Source: Bin90 sp965214635 (GTDB lineage: Bacteria > Chloroflexota > Dehalococcoidia > Lucifugimonadales > JADFKI01). From it: 64,000 bases of DNA. Made by a program: the position numbers and the translations under genes. The notes below the pieces were generated by a model, which worked only from the letters and a program-made list of their open reading frames with translations, was not told the DNA's origin and made no database searches. The DNA is taken from NCBI GenBank assembly GCA_965214635.1, contig OZ243964.1, positions 682,001 to 746,000 on the forward strand. Reading direction: 5' to 3'. This document shows positions 34,823-42,994 of the stretch, piece by piece. Every line of letters begins with the position of its first letter. Within the stretch, counting starts at the first letter, position 1.

Positions 34823-36958
34823 ATGGCAGATTCTCTACACTCGCATCAACCGAACGCTACCGCAGCCCCCTACCCTACTCTATCCGCATCTCCCACAAAA
34901 GCGGCGCTCGACGAAGCCATCGACAGATGCAGCCGATACCTGCTAGACATCCAATACAGCGATGGCTACTGGTGGGGCGAACTCGAGTCCAACGCCACGA
35001 TGGAGGCAGAGTTCGTGCTTCTGCACCGCTTCTTGGGGATTGAGGATGATGTGAAAATTGGCAAGCTCGCCAAACACATCCTCAGCAAGCAAAACGACGA
35101 AGGCGCTTGGGGACAGTTTTACGGCGCACCCGGCGACCTCAGCACATCGACCGAGTGCTACTTCGCCCTGAAGCTGGCGGGCGTCCCCGCCGATGCGCCC
35201 GAAATGCGCAGGGCGCGCCAGTTCATCCTGTCCAAGGGGGGCGTGCCGAACACGCGCGTGTTCACCAAGATATGGCTTGCGCTGCTGGGTCAGTGGGACT
35301 GGCGCGGCATACCCATCATGCCTGCGGAGTTGATACTGCTGCCCGACTGGATGCCCGTCAACATCTATTCGTTCTCCAGCTGGGCGCGTGCCACCATCGT
35401 GCCACTGCTCGTGCTGCTCGACCGCAAGCCGGTGCGCCCCGTCCCAGATTATGCCCGCATAGACGAGATATACCCGCAACCGCGCAGCCAAACCGGCTAC
35501 GCCGTGGAGCGCCCCAAGCGACTGATAGCGTGGGAAACTTTCTTCTATACCGGAGACGCCGTGCTGCGTCAGCTGGAACGACTGCCTTGGAAGCCAATGC
35601 GCGGTCAGGCGCTAAAACGCTGCGCCGATTGGATAGTAGCGCACCAAGAAGCCGACGGAAGCTGGGGCGGCATCCAACCGCCGTGGGTCTATTCGCTCAT
35701 GGCGCTGCACGAACTCGGATACGGTATCGACCACCCAGTTATGGAAAAAGGCTTGTCCGGCTTCGACCGCTTCGTCATAGAAGAAGAAGACACGCTGCGA
35801 ATCCAAGCGTGCGTATCCCCGCTGTGGGACACCTGCCTTGCGATTACCGCCCTGCTAGACGCCGGTCTGCAGCCCGACCATCCGGCGCTAACCACGGCGA
35901 CGGACTATCTGCTGCGCCGCCAGAATCTGTGCGGCGGCGACTGGCAGGTCAAGGCGAAGGGCACCCCTCCGGGCGGATGGGCGTTTGAGTTCGATAACAG
36001 GCTCTATCCCGACATCGACGACACCGCCGAAATCGTGCTGGCGCTGAACAGGGTGCAACTGCCTAACGAACATACCTCAACAAACGGAACGGTGCGCGCA
36101 GTTGCACAGCATGCACATGACCTGAGCGCACCCAAAGGCTCTGACAGCGCGTCTTTCGCCACCGAACGCGACAAAGAGCGGGCGATGCGGCGCGCCGTGC
36201 ATTGGCTGCTCGGTATGCAAAGCTCCAACGGCGGCTGGGGATCGTTCGACAAGAACAACTCGCTAAGTGTCCTTGCGAAAATCCCGTTTGCGGACTTCGG
36301 CGAAATCATAGACCCGCCGAGCGTGGATGTTACGGCGCATGTGCTCGAAATGCTCGCCGCGCTCGGCTACGATGCGGAGCATACGGCGGTGCGGCGCGCG
36401 CTACAATATGTGCTGTCAGAGCAGGAATCGGATGGGGCATGGTTCGGCAGGTGGGGCGTGAACTACATCTACGGCGTGGGGGCGGCACTTCCTGCGTTGA
36501 GCGCACTCGGCTTGGATATGGGCGCACCACACGCGCGCCGAGCCGTGCACTGGCTAGTGGAACGGCAGAACGACGACGGCGGTTGGGGCGAGGACTGCGC
36601 CTCATATGTGGACGCCGCATATCGCGGACGAGGCGCTAGCACCCCATCACAGACCGCATGGGCTATAATGGCGCTGCTTGCTGCGAACGAGGGCGCAAAC
36701 CCCGCTGCCAGCAGGGGCGTATCGTTCCTCATCGACAGACAGAATGACGACGGCTCTTGGGACGAACCGCACTACACCGGCACGGGGTTCCCCGGCTATC
36801 GTGGTGGCGCACGCCTGCGCCGCTACCTGCGCCCCGACGACTTCGTGTATCAGAGCAGCGGACTCCCAGCCGGTTTCATGATTAACTACCACCTGTATCG
36901 GATATACTGGCCACTAATGGCTTTGGGACGCTATCGGCGCTTCGTTGAAAGCAGATAG
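34823..36958 (+). CDS. shc: Squalene-hopene cyclase
   Basis: 711-residue class II cyclase that converts squalene to hopene/hopanol on the membrane face. The catalytic DxDDTA motif is at 397-402 (DIDDTA). QW repeats are seen several times, for example QNDEGAWGQF, ADGSWGGIQ, SSNGGWGSFD, NDDGGWGED and NDDGSWDE. An unusual insertion of about 35 Ser/Thr/Ala-rich residues follows the catalytic motif (around 414-448) before the next repeat. Overall it is slightly longer than the common 630-660 residues for this reason. Start ATG at 34823 lies 10 bases after the preceding gene, so it is part of the same transcript. Confidence 0.96.
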   Translation: MADSLHSHQPNATAAPYPTLSASPTKAALDEAIDRCSRYLLDIQYSDGYWWGELESNATMEAEFVLLHRFLGIEDDVKIGKLAKHILSKQNDEGAWGQFYGAPGDLSTSTECYFALKLAGVPADAPEMRRARQFILSKGGVPNTRVFTKIWLALLGQWDWRGIPIMPAELILLPDWMPVNIYSFSSWARATIVPLLVLLDRKPVRPVPDYARIDEIYPQPRSQTGYAVERPKRLIAWETFFYTGDAVLRQLERLPWKPMRGQALKRCADWIVAHQEADGSWGGIQPPWVYSLMALHELGYGIDHPVMEKGLSGFDRFVIEEEDTLRIQACVSPLWDTCLAITALLDAGLQPDHPALTTATDYLLRRQNLCGGDWQVKAKGTPPGGWAFEFDNRLYPDIDDTAEIVLALNRVQLPNEHTSTNGTVRAVAQHAHDLSAPKGSDSASFATERDKERAMRRAVHWLLGMQSSNGGWGSFDKNNSLSVLAKIPFADFGEIIDPPSVDVTAHVLEMLAALGYDAEHTAVRRALQYVLSEQESDGAWFGRWGVNYIYGVGAALPALSALGLDMGAPHARRAVHWLVERQNDDGGWGEDCASYVDAAYRGRGASTPSQTAWAIMALLAANEGANPAASRGVSFLIDRQNDDGSWDEPHYTGTGFPGYRGGARLRRYLRPDDFVYQSSGLPAGFMINYHLYRIYWPLMALGRYRRFVESR

Positions 36959-37073
36959 ACAAGGTTATCCCTACGAGGAATTGAGATTGTATGTCAAAAG
37001 CCGCTATATTGAATTGTAGGCATCTTTCAGGTCAATCCTGCCACAGACCCCAGAAATCCCATCAGCCTCATAA

Positions 37074-37103
37074 TTGAAACTATCTTGAAGTAGATGTTAT
37101 TAT
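37074..37103 (+). promoter_or_regulatory. Predicted promoter of the yjbQ / squalene synthase genes
   Basis: TTGAAA (37074-37079) and TATTAT (37098-37103) are 18 bases apart. The expected start lies near 37110, giving a 38-base leader to the ATG at 37148. It would separate the later genes from the cyclase transcript. Confidence 0.5.
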
Positions 37104-37147
37104 GAGGATTGGCTTGTCTTTACCTGCGTAGGCGCAACGAGGTTTCA

Positions 37148-37624
37148 ATGAAACTAATGCAAGAGGCTTCCGTCAAAGCCTGTACATTCACGATAGAGGT
37201 CGATGTCCGGTCCGCAAGCATGCCGGAGTTCATCGATATTACAGACCGAGTTGAAGAGTGCATCTCCAAGTCCGGAGTTCGTAATGGATTCAGCGTCGTG
37301 TTCTCACAGCACACCACCGCTGGCATCGTCATACAGGAGAAAGAACCCCTTCTGATGCAGGATATGACGAGCGCGATAGAGCGTTTTGCGCCACGCAACA
37401 CCCACTATCGGCACAACGACTTCGAAGTGCGAACCGTCCACATGCACGAAGACGAATGCCCCAACGGCCATTCGCACTGCCAGCATCTGTTGATTGGCAC
37501 AAGCGAAAGCATACCGCTGGTTGATGGCAGACTCACGCTAGGCGAGTTTCAGCGCATCTTCATGGTGGAATTGGACGATCAAAAGGACTTTCGGCAGGTG
37601 CTCGTGCAGGTTATGGGCATCTAG
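37148..37624 (+). CDS. YjbQ/UPF0047-family protein
   Basis: 158-residue protein of the YjbQ family (annotated in some databases as secondary thiamine-phosphate synthase; that role is not well established). Metal-type His/Cys residues are clear: SQHTTAGIVIQE, then ARFAPRNTHYRHND-type and HMHEDECPNGHSHCQHLLIG. ATG at 37148 follows GAGG five bases away. It is placed between the squalene-hopene cyclase and the squalene synthase gene, with 66 bases to the latter. Confidence 0.85.
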   Translation: MKLMQEASVKACTFTIEVDVRSASMPEFIDITDRVEECISKSGVRNGFSVVFSQHTTAGIVIQEKEPLLMQDMTSAIERFAPRNTHYRHNDFEVRTVHMHEDECPNGHSHCQHLLIGTSESIPLVDGRLTLGEFQRIFMVELDDQKDFRQVLVQVMGI

Positions 37625-37690
37625 CTATCCACGCTGGTGCTGCGTCCCGCCGAACAATCGCCGCCGCCAGAACGGAAACGGCACAGCCTC

Positions 37691-38596
37691 ATGGGGGCGC
37701 TTGTGGCAATCGACACACAGCAAGCCTACGCCCATTGCCAGCGCATCACGAAGCGGCACGCCCGAAACTTCTACTACGCATTTCGTACGCTGCCACCTGC
37801 CAAGCGGCGCGCCATCTACGCCGTGTATGCGTTCTGCCGCATCTGCGACGACATCGCAGATGACGATATTCCGCTTGCCGAAAAAACGCAACTGCTCATC
37901 GCCCTCCGCGAGCAGCTGCATGCAAGCCGTAAATCGCCGCCCTCCGACCCCGTGTTCGCTGCACTGCGCCACGCCGCACAGTCATTTGCCATCCCGTACA
38001 CCTACTTCGAGCAGGTCATCGACGGTGTGGAAATCGACCTGACGCAGAACCGCTTCGCCGATTGGGAGGAGCTGCGCTCGTATTGCTACAAAGTGGCGTC
38101 GGTGGTCGGGCTGATTTGCATCGAAGTGTTCGGATACGAGGACGAACGCGCGCATGATTACGCCGTGGATATGGGCATCGCAATGCAGCTGACGAACATC
38201 TTGCGCGATGTGAAAGAAGACGCCGAACGCGGGCGCATCTACATCCCGCAAGACGAAATGCGCCGCTTCGGATACACAGAGCGCGAGCTTAACGCCGGCG
38301 TCGTCAACGACGAGTTCCGCGCCCTGATGGCGCACCAAGCAGAGCGCGCCCGCCGACACTTTCACAGCAGCGAGCCGCTGTTCCCGCTCATATCACCCGA
38401 CTCGCGCGCCTGCCCCAAGCTGATGCACGCCACATACGCCAGCCTGCTAGACAGGATAGAGCACGCAGATTACGATGTGTTCCAAAAGCGCATCGGGCTT
38501 AACCCAGCCGAGAAACTGCTGCTGCTCGGACGGCTGTGGATTGAGGGATTGAGCTTATCCCAAATGACAAGCGCCGACCGAAACCAACGCCCATGA
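37691..38596 (+). CDS. Squalene/phytoene synthase family protein (HpnD-like)
   Basis: Condenses two prenyl diphosphates (presqualene or squalene type); 301 residues from ATG at 37691. The first Asp motif is DDIADDD (53-59), the second is RDVKEDAERGRIYIP, containing Asp173 to Asp177. The stretch FYYAFRTLPPAKRRAIYAVYAFCR resembles HpnD-type synthases more than HpnC. There is no HpnC or HpnE in the window. If alone, the enzyme would need NADPH reduction partners elsewhere, or another protein completes squalene formation. The frame reaches to 37637, but the part before the ATG is Pro-rich and unlike the family. The gene ends in a four-base ATGA overlap with the next. Confidence 0.86.
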   Translation: MGALVAIDTQQAYAHCQRITKRHARNFYYAFRTLPPAKRRAIYAVYAFCRICDDIADDDIPLAEKTQLLIALREQLHASRKSPPSDPVFAALRHAAQSFAIPYTYFEQVIDGVEIDLTQNRFADWEELRSYCYKVASVVGLICIEVFGYEDERAHDYAVDMGIAMQLTNILRDVKEDAERGRIYIPQDEMRRFGYTERELNAGVVNDEFRALMAHQAERARRHFHSSEPLFPLISPDSRACPKLMHATYASLLDRIEHADYDVFQKRIGLNPAEKLLLLGRLWIEGLSLSQMTSADRNQRP

Positions 38597-39585
38597 ACTC
38601 ACCGATGCGCGCCCTCATCCTCGCTCCCTTCAGCGAACCTTGCATTACTGCCCTACGGCGCACGATGTGCGTTACACACGAAAGCTGGACCGACACTGAG
38701 CGGCTCTACGACCCGTTCGACCTTGCCCAACGCATATGTGCAGACAGCGTGTCCGTCTTGGTAGTAGAGGCGGATTTCGTGCTGGAAGAGACGCTGGAAA
38801 GAACGCCAGAACTGCGCTTCGTCGGAGTGTGCCGCAGCGCCGTCAACCATGTGGATGTGGACGCAGCCACAGAGCGCGGCGTAGTCGTGGTGAACACGCC
38901 CGCCCGCAACGCCAATGCCGTCGCCGAACACACTCTGGGGCTGATGCTCGCACTGGCGCGCAAGATACCAGCGGCGCACGAGTATGCGCGCGACGGCGAA
39001 TGGCAAGCGCCAACAGCGGCGTACACTAGATTTCGCGGCGTGGAGCTATGCGGCAAGACGCTTGGCATCATTGGACTAGGCGCGATAGGAAGCCGCATCG
39101 CCAAGATGTGTGCGGCGCTCGGTATGAGCGTTCTTGCACACGACCCATACGCATCACCGTCGTCGGTCGCCAAATTAGTCCCGTTAGATAAGCTGATGGA
39201 ATCGGCAGACTTCGTGTGCGTACACGCTCCCTCGACGCCCGATACGCAGTCGATTTTGGACGCACGCTTGCTATCGCCGATGAAGCCGAACGCCTACATC
39301 GTCAGCGCATCCGACCCGGCGGTGTTCGATATGGACGCCCTCATAGATGCGCTCCAAAGCCGCCGCATCGCCGGCGCAGCCTTCGATGTGTTCGAGTCGC
39401 ACCCCATATCGCCGCAAAGCCCACTGCGTGCGCTAGACAATGTGCTTCTCAGCCCGCACATCGGCGGCGCAACCGAAGAGACCACCGAGCGCCATTCGCA
39501 GATGATGACAGAAGACATCCTCCGCTTCACCCAGTCCAAAGTGCCGCACAACATAGTGAATCCACAAGTGTTGGGCAACCAGTGA
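38593..39585 (+). CDS. D-isomer-specific 2-hydroxyacid dehydrogenase (phosphoglycerate dehydrogenase-like)
   Basis: NAD-dependent dehydrogenase of 330 residues. The Rossmann core has GKTLGIIGLGAIGSRIAKM, and the catalytic set is Arg in RSAVNHVD (variant), Glu in the AFDVFESHPI region and His in LLSPHIGGATEET. The start ATG overlaps the squalene-synthase stop (ATGA) and the stop overlaps the remnant ORF (GTGA). The N-terminal third is short for a serA protein, and there is no ACT domain. Its substrate is likely a sugar acid or other 2-hydroxyacid; serA itself cannot be claimed. Confidence 0.88.
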   Translation: MNSPMRALILAPFSEPCITALRRTMCVTHESWTDTERLYDPFDLAQRICADSVSVLVVEADFVLEETLERTPELRFVGVCRSAVNHVDVDAATERGVVVVNTPARNANAVAEHTLGLMLALARKIPAAHEYARDGEWQAPTAAYTRFRGVELCGKTLGIIGLGAIGSRIAKMCAALGMSVLAHDPYASPSSVAKLVPLDKLMESADFVCVHAPSTPDTQSILDARLLSPMKPNAYIVSASDPAVFDMDALIDALQSRRIAGAAFDVFESHPISPQSPLRALDNVLLSPHIGGATEETTERHSQMMTEDILRFTQSKVPHNIVNPQVLGNQ

Positions 39586-39686
39586 GCGAACACTGTATCC
39601 TTGTGATAGACGCAGGCATCAGCGCCCTCCGATGCCACCTGCTCGAAGCATTCGGGCTTATGAAACACACGGTGATTGCGTTATGA
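39582..39686 (+). pseudogene. 34-codon N-terminal remnant of an FGGY carbohydrate kinase
   Basis: GTG-initiated ORF of 34 codons. It reads CILVIDAGISALRCHLLEAFG, the phosphate-1 signature of FGGY sugar kinases (D-x-G-x-x-x-x-R) with Ile in place of the usual Thr. The rest of the roughly 480-residue kinase is missing. Its start overlaps the previous stop (GTGA), and its TGA overlaps the following ATG (ATGA), so translation could run straight through. Such kinases commonly sit between a 2-hydroxyacid dehydrogenase and a class II aldolase, as here. Either it is a deletion scar, or it has been retained as a coupling leader; the former is simpler. Confidence 0.6.
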
Positions 39687-40390
39687 TCATAGCTTGGTTG
39701 AAATATAGAGCCGCAGTAGTGCGCGCGGCACAGCGGTTGGCAAAGCAAGGGCTTGTGCACGGCACGAGCGGCAATGTCAGCGCTCGCCTGACGGACAGAG
39801 CGCTGATGGCGATAACACCCTCGTCCACGCCATACGATGTGCTGTGCCCGGAGCGCATCGTCGTAACCGACCTAGTGGACATCGAACCCGTGCACGGCGA
39901 TGGCATACCCTCGACAGAGGCGCTGCTGCACGCCGCCATATACCGCCGTCGCCCCGATGTGGGTGCAATAGCACACACGCATTCGACATTTGCCACCGCT
40001 GTCGCTGTCGCAGGCATGGACATACCCCCGTTGATGGACGAAATGACGCTGACGACCGGCGGCAGCGTGCGCGTGTCTGAGTACGCATTCCCCGGCAGTG
40101 AACGGCTCGCCGACAATGTGTGTGCAGCACTTGGCGAACGCAACGCTGCGCTCATCCGAAACCACGGTGCGGTGGGCGTGGGCGCAAATCTTCAGCACGC
40201 CATGGATGTGTGTGCGCTCGTGGAACGCGCCGCTCAGGTGTTCCTGTACGCATCCCTGTTAGGCGGGGCGAATCCGCTGCCCCCGGATGTGGTCGACGCC
40301 GAAATCTCCCTGTACAAGATGCGCCGCCAAAGTTTCTTGTCCCACATGTCCCAATTGGACGACAAGTTTGGCGCCCAATCTCAAGAGTGA
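39683..40390 (+). CDS. Class II aldolase/adducin family protein
   Basis: 235-residue zinc-dependent aldolase, related to fuculose-1-phosphate and ribulose-phosphate epimerase/aldolases. Motifs: GNVSARL, HTHSTFATAVAV with the metal-binding His pair, and a third His in IRNHGAVGVG. Glu-bearing PPLMDEMTL lies between them. ATG at 39683 overlaps the FGGY remnant stop by four bases. With the upstream dehydrogenase and the kinase remnant it suggests a former sugar-acid or deoxysugar catabolic operon whose kinase step has been lost. Confidence 0.88.
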   Translation: MIIAWLKYRAAVVRAAQRLAKQGLVHGTSGNVSARLTDRALMAITPSSTPYDVLCPERIVVTDLVDIEPVHGDGIPSTEALLHAAIYRRRPDVGAIAHTHSTFATAVAVAGMDIPPLMDEMTLTTGGSVRVSEYAFPGSERLADNVCAALGERNAALIRNHGAVGVGANLQHAMDVCALVERAAQVFLYASLLGGANPLPPDVVDAEISLYKMRRQSFLSHMSQLDDKFGAQSQE

Positions 40391-40484
40391 GCGCAGATGT
40401 CAAAGTGCATCCACACGATAGCCTGATAGCGGTTACACCAGAGAGCAGGGGAAATAACTTGAAGAGCGAACAGGTGAATGGAAG

Positions 40485-40850
40485 ATGGTGAGCGTTCCGG
40501 GCTTTTTGCTCAGGCGGCTTTACAAGAAAGGCAGCCTCCGCAACATCAACGGCGGGTGCGAGTTCACGCTAGAAAACAGGCTAGGTTCAGGCTACGCCCA
40601 TGCGATACTGCCGCTTGCGATAGATGGCGTCGAAGTGGGCAGGGAACGCACCGCATTCGTGCTAGACGGGGCGCGGACCCCGTTCAGCGCGGTGAGCCGA
40701 GACGCCACATTCACGCTCGCGATGAACAAGGCGATTTTGGTGCGGATAGACGGCGTAACGCTCACGCCGGGCGCGCACACGATTGCGATGGGCTTCGATG
40801 TGCCTGGGCTTGGCGCGCTTCGCTTCGACTTCACGGATGTGGTCGGGTAG
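40485..40850 (+). CDS. Conserved small protein of unknown function
   Basis: 121 residues without recognisable family motif. The sequence is rich in beta-strand patterns: MVSVPGFLLRRLYKKGSL, then FTLENRLGSGYAHAILPL, and an ending LGALRFDFTDVVG. No Cys/His cluster, signal peptide or membrane helix is present. ATG start sits after a GGAAG. It overlaps the next gene by 14 bases, which indicates an operon with the epimerase. I do not assign a function; a beta-sandwich binding domain is a guess from strand content. Confidence 0.72.
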   Translation: MVSVPGFLLRRLYKKGSLRNINGGCEFTLENRLGSGYAHAILPLAIDGVEVGRERTAFVLDGARTPFSAVSRDATFTLAMNKAILVRIDGVTLTPGAHTIAMGFDVPGLGALRFDFTDVVG

Positions 40851-41811
40851 GCGCATCGCCGTCAACGGGGCGGCAGGATACATCGGGCGTATGCTCGTCC
40901 GTCGGCTGCTGCAATGCGATGCGGTGGAGCATGTGCTCGCAATGGACATACGCCCGCTGCAATATGGCGCATCGAAGGGCTTGACCGCAGGGCTGCCGCC
41001 CAATTCCGTAGAAAAGCTGATGTTCGTGCGGCAAGACATCCGCGCACCGCTCTCCGACCTGCTTGCGGCACAGCACATCGACAGCGTGGCGCATCTAGCA
41101 TTCGTGCTGCAGCCCAGCCACAGCGATGCGGACGATGTGAACATTCGCGGGATGAAATGCGTACTAGACGCCTGCGCCACTGTCAGCGTGCGGCATCTGC
41201 TCTACCTCAGCAGCGCCACAGTGTACGGGGCACACGCCGACAACCCGCCGCTGCTGAGCGAGGATGCGCCGCTGCGTCCACCAGATGGCTTCCCATACGC
41301 AAAGAGCAAAGCCATCGTAGAGTCGATGCTGAATGCATTTGCGGCAGAGCATAGCGATGTGAGCGTGTGCGTCTTGCGCTCCAGCCCTGTTTTAGGCGCA
41401 AACGCTGACAATTTCATAGCCAAATCGTTCTCCAAGCCGCTGCTTGTCGGAGTGCGGGGCTACGACCCACCGATGCAGTTCCTGCACGAAGACGATGCGG
41501 CGAACATCCTGTCAAACTGCATCCTGCAATGCGTAAGCGGCACATACAACATCGGCGGGCGAGACAGCATACGCTGGAGCGAGGCTGTCGCAATGTCAGG
41601 GCGGCGTATGGTGTGCCTGCCCGCCCCGCTGCTATACGCCGCTCTCGGTCTGACTTGGCGATTGCGGTTACAGCGCAGCTCGCCGGCGCGCGGGCTGGAC
41701 TTCATCCGCTACAGCTGGCTGGTGGACGCAGGCAAGCTGGCGCGCAAACACGGCTTGGAAGCATCCCGCACATCGCGCGAGGCGTGGCAGGATTTTCTGT
41801 CCCGCCGTTAG
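40837..41811 (+). CDS. NAD-dependent epimerase/dehydratase (extended SDR)
   Basis: 324-residue extended SDR. It has the Gly-rich NGAAGYIG loop, LYLSSATVYGAH (Ser of the catalytic triad in SSATVYG) and PYAKSKA with the YxxxK pair. The C-terminal third has the epimerase-like substrate lid. Start ATG at 40837 lies inside the preceding small gene. Candidates are sugar nucleotide epimerases or related hydroxysteroid/isoprenoid dehydrogenases; the substrate is not identified. It is downstream of the aldolase module and upstream of nucleoside hydrolase. Confidence 0.88.
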   Translation: MWSGRRIAVNGAAGYIGRMLVRRLLQCDAVEHVLAMDIRPLQYGASKGLTAGLPPNSVEKLMFVRQDIRAPLSDLLAAQHIDSVAHLAFVLQPSHSDADDVNIRGMKCVLDACATVSVRHLLYLSSATVYGAHADNPPLLSEDAPLRPPDGFPYAKSKAIVESMLNAFAAEHSDVSVCVLRSSPVLGANADNFIAKSFSKPLLVGVRGYDPPMQFLHEDDAANILSNCILQCVSGTYNIGGRDSIRWSEAVAMSGRRMVCLPAPLLYAALGLTWRLRLQRSSPARGLDFIRYSWLVDAGKLARKHGLEASRTSREAWQDFLSRR

Positions 41812-41969
41812 CTTTCGTCTCCGAGCAGTCGCATCTTAATTTCAAATACCGTATCTATCGTCGCTGAAAGGTATTTTAAGACCTGTCGGGCTTGGTTTAT
41901 GATCTGCCGAATGAATTATATTGAGAGCAAGTTTGTACGCAAACATCACTCAATTGGAGGCTCGCACAA

Positions 41970-42866
41970 GTGAAAGTGATAATAGACACCGACCCCGGCA
42001 CGGACGATGTGCTGGCGCTGATTATGGCGCTGAACGCCCCACAGCTGGACATACTCGGGCTGACAACGGTGGAGGGCAACGCAACGCTGGCGCACACGAC
42101 CACCAACGCACTAGCGCTGCTCGAATACATGGGGCGAACAGACATCCCAGTGTATGAGGGCTGCGACGAGCCGCTCTCCGGCGAGTTCGGGCATGCGTAC
42201 CATGTGCATGGCCCCGGCGGGTTGACCGTGGACCTGCCCGCTCCGCAGACACTCCCGGCAGCGGCGCACGCCGTGGACTTCATCGTGGAGACAGGGATGG
42301 CGTTGGGCGACGATCTGACGCTGATTGCGCTCGGCCCGCTCACGAATGTGGCGCGCGCCCTGACACAGCAGCCAGCGCTTGCGGAGAGGCTGCGCCGCGT
42401 GCTGATAATGGGTGGCACGGGCGATGACGCCGGCAATGTTACGCCATACGCCGAGTTCAACATATGGGACGACCCGCACGCCGCAGAGGTGGTGTTTGCG
42501 TCCGGCGTCCCAGCAACGCTAATCGGGCTTGATGTGTGCCGCCAGACATCTATTGCGCGCGACGACGAAGCATGGTTCGAGGGCGATACGCCCGGTGAGC
42601 GGCTTGTGGCGCGCATACTCGCCAACTGGTTCGCCTCCGCACAGGTCGAGCAGCGCTTCAACATGCACGACCCGTTGACGATTGCAGCCACGCTGCGCCC
42701 CGAACTGCTCCGCACCCGTGCCGCATCCCTACGCGTGGACACCACTCCCACAGAGCGTGTCGGTGCTATCACCGCCGACTACGACGCTGGCGGCAGTGTG
42801 GATGTCGCAGTCGGTGTGGACAGCGCAGCAGCGATGGCGTTCATGCGGGAATTGCTGGCAGGCTGA
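41970..42866 (+). CDS. Inosine-uridine nucleoside hydrolase family protein
   Basis: 298-residue N-ribosidase that hydrolyses ribonucleosides to base plus ribose. The N-terminal calcium-binding DTDPGTDD motif (residues 6-13) is complete, and the segment with ALGPLTNVARAL plus GLDVCRQ is typical. GTG start with GGAGG ten bases upstream. It is separated from the epimerase by about 160 bases and from sufB by about 130 bases, so likely its own unit. Salvage role is inferred. Confidence 0.94.
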   Translation: MKVIIDTDPGTDDVLALIMALNAPQLDILGLTTVEGNATLAHTTTNALALLEYMGRTDIPVYEGCDEPLSGEFGHAYHVHGPGGLTVDLPAPQTLPAAAHAVDFIVETGMALGDDLTLIALGPLTNVARALTQQPALAERLRRVLIMGGTGDDAGNVTPYAEFNIWDDPHAAEVVFASGVPATLIGLDVCRQTSIARDDEAWFEGDTPGERLVARILANWFASAQVEQRFNMHDPLTIAATLRPELLRTRAASLRVDTTPTERVGAITADYDAGGSVDVAVGVDSAAAMAFMRELLAG

Positions 42867-42901
42867 CGCCCATCACAACGCATTCCATTCGCAAGAAACT
42901 A

Positions 42902-42931
42902 TTGACCGCCGCATCCGTACCTTGCTATATT
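42902..42931 (+). promoter_or_regulatory. Strong predicted promoter of the suf operon
   Basis: TTGACC (42902-42907) and TATATT (42926-42931) are 18 bases apart, five of six consensus bases each. Transcript start would be near 42938, directly before the inverted repeat at 42942-42964. Confidence 0.65.
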
Positions 42932-42941
42932 ATGAGTGCAA

Positions 42942-42964
42942 TTGTTGACTGATTTAATCAACAA
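42942..42964 (+). promoter_or_regulatory. Inverted repeat TTGTTGA-N9-TCAACAA after the suf promoter
   Basis: Seven-base perfect arms (42942-42948 and 42958-42964) flank nine AT-rich bases, immediately at the expected transcript start. Position suits a repressor operator that would block sufB transcription. An Rrf2-family regulator gene lies in the same cluster, and this is its natural candidate target. Confidence 0.5.
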
Positions 42965-42994
42965 AGTGGCAGCAACCAAAGAGAGGCAGCAAGC

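Noticed and set aside
39216..39581. Longer version of the FGGY-like ORF
   Set aside because: Its N-terminal part is a shadow of the 2-hydroxyacid dehydrogenase; only the last 34 codons resemble a kinase.
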